Positions 15,763 to 16,947 of a stretch of DNA of 16,947 nt are shown piece by piece; within the stretch, counting starts at the first letter, position 1; the number at the start of each line of letters is the position of its first letter. Below the pieces are notes generated by a model that searched no databases, was not told the origin of the DNA, and saw nothing but the letters and a program-made list of their open reading frames with translations. Source of the DNA: Clostridiales bacterium (GTDB lineage Bacteria > Bacillota > Clostridia > Oscillospirales > Oscillospiraceae); assembly GCA_004556965.1 (NCBI GenBank), contig SFFE01000024.1:1-16947 (forward strand), given 5' to 3'. The translations under genes and the position numbers were made by a program.

Positions 15763-15791
15763 TTGACAGGTGGAATTTTATATTGTATAAT
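15763..15791 (+). promoter_or_regulatory. Exact-consensus sigma-A promoter of a non-coding transcript
   Basis: TTGACA (15763-15768) and TATAAT (15786-15791) are both perfect and separated by 17 bases. It is the strongest promoter in the window, yet the next credible protein start is more than 400 bases downstream. Confidence 0.85.
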
Positions 15792-15797
15792 TTGCAC

Positions 15798-15913
15798 AGT
15801 TGAAAGTAATTCAACAGGCACAAGCAGCTCGAGGGGGGCTGTTTTGGCGAAACGGGAGTTCCTTTTGATACGAGAAAAATCCCTGCAATCCCAGGATTGC
15901 AGGGATTTTTCTC
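15798..15913 (+). ncRNA. Candidate small RNA or leader RNA with three hairpins, about 116 nt
   Basis: Transcription from the consensus promoter would begin near 15798. Hairpin 1 is GTTGAA/TTCAAC (15799-15804/15810-15815), right at the 5' end. Hairpin 2 is AAGCAGC/GCTGTTT (15822-15828/15838-15844) with a G-rich loop. The third element is the terminator at 15872-15913. No ATG-initiated frame lies inside. A TTG at 15844 with an SD-like GAGGGGGG upstream opens a 34-codon frame, but it runs straight through the terminator stem. The segment could act as a free small RNA or as an attenuated leader of downstream genes. No known RNA family was recognised. Confidence 0.55.
15872..15913 (+). terminator. 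Perfect terminator of the candidate small RNA
   Basis: A 19-bp perfect stem (15872-15890 with 15895-15913) closes a CCAG loop. The left arm starts GAGAAAAATCCCTG and the right arm ends in a T5 run. It is symmetric and could act on both strands. Confidence 0.88.
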
Positions 15914-15960
15914 ATTTTGCGCAGATCCGGAAATCATGGGAGCGCTGAAAAAAGCCCTGT

Positions 15961-16103
15961 AATCATTCGGTTTTCGTTGATAAGGCAGTAAATCAAATTA
16001 TCACCGCAGCTGAATCGGCAATGGGAGAAAAACCGAGTTGCAAAGCCACGGACTGAAAACGAAATGTTAAAAGGACTTAGTTGTCAGGCGTAGCAATGGC
16101 AAG
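15961..16103 (+). ncRNA. Candidate structured RNA with a c-di-GMP-I (GEMM) riboswitch-like core
   Basis: The motif GCAAAGCCACGG (16040-16051) matches the conserved GCAAAGCC-cac-GG segment of GEMM RNAs. GGCAA lies 23 bases upstream (16017-16021), so GGC can pair with GCC (16045-16047) as in that family. A 3' hairpin with G-C, U-G, U-A and G-U closing pairs (16080-16083/16091-16094) lies where the second GEMM stem would be. Against it, the stem inside the first hairpin is short and the usual GAAA tetraloop is missing. An upstream TCGGTTTT (15967-15974) pairs perfectly with AAAACCGA (16029-16036), enclosing TGATAA/TTATCA (15978-15983/15998-16003). A terminator follows directly, as in an expression platform. 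The folding is well supported; the ligand class is tentative. Confidence 0.35.
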
Positions 16104-16150
16104 GAAAATCACCGAGATCAGTCTATCACAGACTTTTCTCGGTGATTTTC
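16104..16150 (+). terminator. Terminator downstream of the candidate structured RNA
   Basis: GAAAATCACCGAGA (16104-16117) pairs perfectly with TCTCGGTGATTTTC (16137-16150). A second stem AGTCT/AGACT (16120-16124/16130-16134) sits inside. TTTTC followed by TTATAT forms the tail. It separates the RNA region from the tnpV unit. Confidence 0.85.
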
Positions 16151-16184
16151 TTATATCCGTACATTCGATTTACGCTAATTCTCC

Positions 16185-16193
16185 TGCTACAAT
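16185..16193 (+). promoter_or_regulatory. Extended -10 promoter of the tnpV unit
   Basis: TGCTACAAT is an extended -10 element (TG, one base, TACAAT). The -35 region is poor (TCGATT at 16165-16170, 17 bases upstream), which extended -10 promoters tolerate. Transcription would start near 16200, just before the AAAGGAGG site. Confidence 0.5.
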
Positions 16194-16223
16194 AATTGCA
16201 GAAAATCAAAGGAGGAACAGCGT

Positions 16224-16406
16224 ATGAAGCAGAAATACTATGTAGAACTGAACCGGCAGGAATGGCGGCTTATCATTGAGGGGCTGAACCGGTTCCGCAA
16301 CAAGTTGATTGCGGCGGGACGGTACACAGATGCCGTAGATGAGATATTAATCAAAGTCGCCAAGGCAAAGCCGCAGAAGTCAATGTTGTGGGGATGGAGG
16401 CGCTAA
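16224..16406 (+). CDS. Small mobile-element protein of unknown function
   Basis: This is a 60-residue basic, hydrophilic protein. Its centre reads WRLIIEGLNRFRNKLIAAGR and then YTDAVDEILIKV, suggesting two amphipathic helices; the end is rich in Lys and Trp. An AAAGGAGG site lies eight bases before ATG 16224, so expression is likely. The stop codon (TAA) shares its last base with an ATG that opens the tnpV frame, so the two are coupled. I have the impression of similar short proteins beside tnpV in clostridial transferable elements, but no function is known to me. It could assist excision or DNA binding; that is a guess from size and charge. Confidence 0.75.
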   Translation: MKQKYYVELNRQEWRLIIEGLNRFRNKLIAAGRYTDAVDEILIKVAKAKPQKSMLWGWRR

Positions 16407-16408
16407 TG

Positions 16409-16783
16409 ATGGAAAAGTACATTACCGATGAACGCACAGGGCTGAAATATGAATTGGTCGGTGACTATTATCTGATTGCCGGGGACGATGAGCCGGAACA
16501 AGAGCCAATCGGGATATGGGGGCAGCGGCATCTCCGCTATCTCAGAGAGTGCCACCGTGTGCGATATGCCAATCTGCTGACCAGCGGTGAATTGAATGCC
16601 TATCTTGCAGATATTGACCTGCAGGCAGAGAAACTTTTTCTTCGGTTGGTAAAACAAATGGCAGATGCAGAGGGCATTACGGAAACGCTGAAAGCCAGCG
16701 ACCAAATGGAATGGGTCAGACAAATGAACAGCATCCGAAACCGAGCTATGGAGATCGTAAATGCAGAACTGATTTTCGCATAA
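16409..16783 (+). CDS. tnpV: Transposon-encoded protein TnpV
   Basis: The 124-residue protein opens with MEKYITDERTGLKYELVGDY, continues with PIGIWGQRHLRYLREC and YANLLTSGELNAYLADIDLQ, and ends in QMEWVRQMNSIRNRAMEIV. These are the landmarks of the TnpV family first named from the Tn4451-type mobilizable transposons of clostridia. Its biochemical role is unknown. The GGAGG at 16396-16400 is eight bases from ATG 16409 and five from ATG 16406, so one extra Met is possible. It follows the small gene in the same transcript and is closed by a terminator. It shows that the right end of the window is, or was, part of a mobile element. Confidence 0.88.
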   Translation: MEKYITDERTGLKYELVGDYYLIAGDDEPEQEPIGIWGQRHLRYLRECHRVRYANLLTSGELNAYLADIDLQAEKLFLRLVKQMADAEGITETLKASDQMEWVRQMNSIRNRAMEIVNAELIFA

Positions 16784-16795
16784 GGATATATGACC

Positions 16796-16836
16796 AAGGG
16801 CGGCAGGGAGTACCAACTCTCTGCCGCCTTTTCTTG
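16796..16836 (+). terminator. Intrinsic terminator of the tnpV unit
   Basis: GGCGGCAGGGAG (16799-16810) pairs with CTCTCTGCCGCC (16817-16828) through one G-U wobble, with a six-base loop and TTTTCTT after the stem. Confidence 0.9.
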
Positions 16837-16947
16837 TATTCGCAGTAATTATGTAAGAATATTCCAAGCACAGCGGAAGCACCGAAGCCCGATGGGGAAC
16901 AGGAGAATCAGTACACAGCACACAATCCCGAAGCAGCAAACAATAAT
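16837..16947. other. Right edge, start of unresolved mobile-element DNA
   Basis: No complete gene is visible. One plus frame stays open from 16849 to the edge and reads APKPDGEQENQYTAHNPEAA, but it has no ATG start. A second frame could begin at ATG 16891 without a clear ribosome site. Nothing here can be assigned without sequence beyond the edge. Confidence 0.4.

Noticed and set aside
15452..15766. A 104-codon plus-strand frame in the AT-rich gap
   Set aside because: The start overlaps the HAD promoter on the other strand, no ribosome site is present, the product is unrecognisable, and the end runs into the -35 box of the consensus promoter.
15844..15948. A 34-codon frame starting at TTG after a G-rich SD-like stretch
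   Set aside because: It runs through the perfect terminator stem, and the G-rich stretch is the loop of a hairpin. A leader peptide cannot be excluded, but nothing supports it.
15914..16103. T-box or cobalamin riboswitch
   Set aside because: No T-box GGTGG motif and no cobalamin-box-like segment was found; the only motif match is to the GEMM core.
15872..16150. The two inverted repeats as ends of an insertion sequence or a CRISPR fragment
   Set aside because: Their sequences differ, no transposase lies between them, and there are no repeat-spacer units. Both look like intrinsic terminators.

Overview
The window reads as chromosomal DNA from an anaerobic Gram-positive clostridium, most like the Oscillospiraceae/Ruminococcaceae. 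Supporting signs are AGGAGG-type ribosome sites, moderately GC-rich genes, sigma-A promoters, many intrinsic terminators, a K+-dependent membrane pyrophosphatase, a 2-hydroxyacyl-CoA dehydratase activator-like tail and a TnpV gene. This placement is an inference from gene content; no rRNA or tRNA gene was seen.

Layout. Bases 2-136 hold the end of a BadF/HgdC-type ATPase gene with a strong terminator. Next come a membrane pyrophosphatase (hppA, 380-2383), a convergent RlmI-like rRNA methyltransferase (2435-3688, minus) and a divergent CapA-like secreted metallophosphatase (3785-4903). The centre (about 4950-11500) is a complete phosphate operon: pstS-pstC-pstA-pstB-phoU, then a PhoB/PhoP-type regulator and a PhoR-type kinase. 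From pstC to the kinase every junction overlaps by 1-4 bases. A candidate PhoP box lies upstream of pstS, and a stem-loop separates pstS from pstC. The transporter takes up phosphate, PhoU relays transporter state to the kinase, and the regulator probably feeds back on the operon. Together they form a self-contained phosphate-starvation circuit.

After a bidirectional terminator come an XRE/S24 (LexA/CI-like) repressor (11502-12251, minus), a divergent PLP aminotransferase (12547-13734), an XRE regulator with four membrane helices (13893-14564) and a Cof-type HAD phosphatase (14582-15400, minus).

The right end differs. Bases 15487-16223 carry no convincing protein gene but do carry RNA signals: an exact TTGACA-17-TATAAT promoter, a short RNA-sized unit of three hairpins ending in a perfect terminator, and then a second folded segment with a motif like the c-di-GMP-I (GEMM) riboswitch core followed by a second terminator. 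After this an extended -10 promoter drives a small gene plus tnpV, which marks mobile-element DNA running off the right edge. This non-coding 0.4 kb is the part of the window most likely to hold something undescribed.
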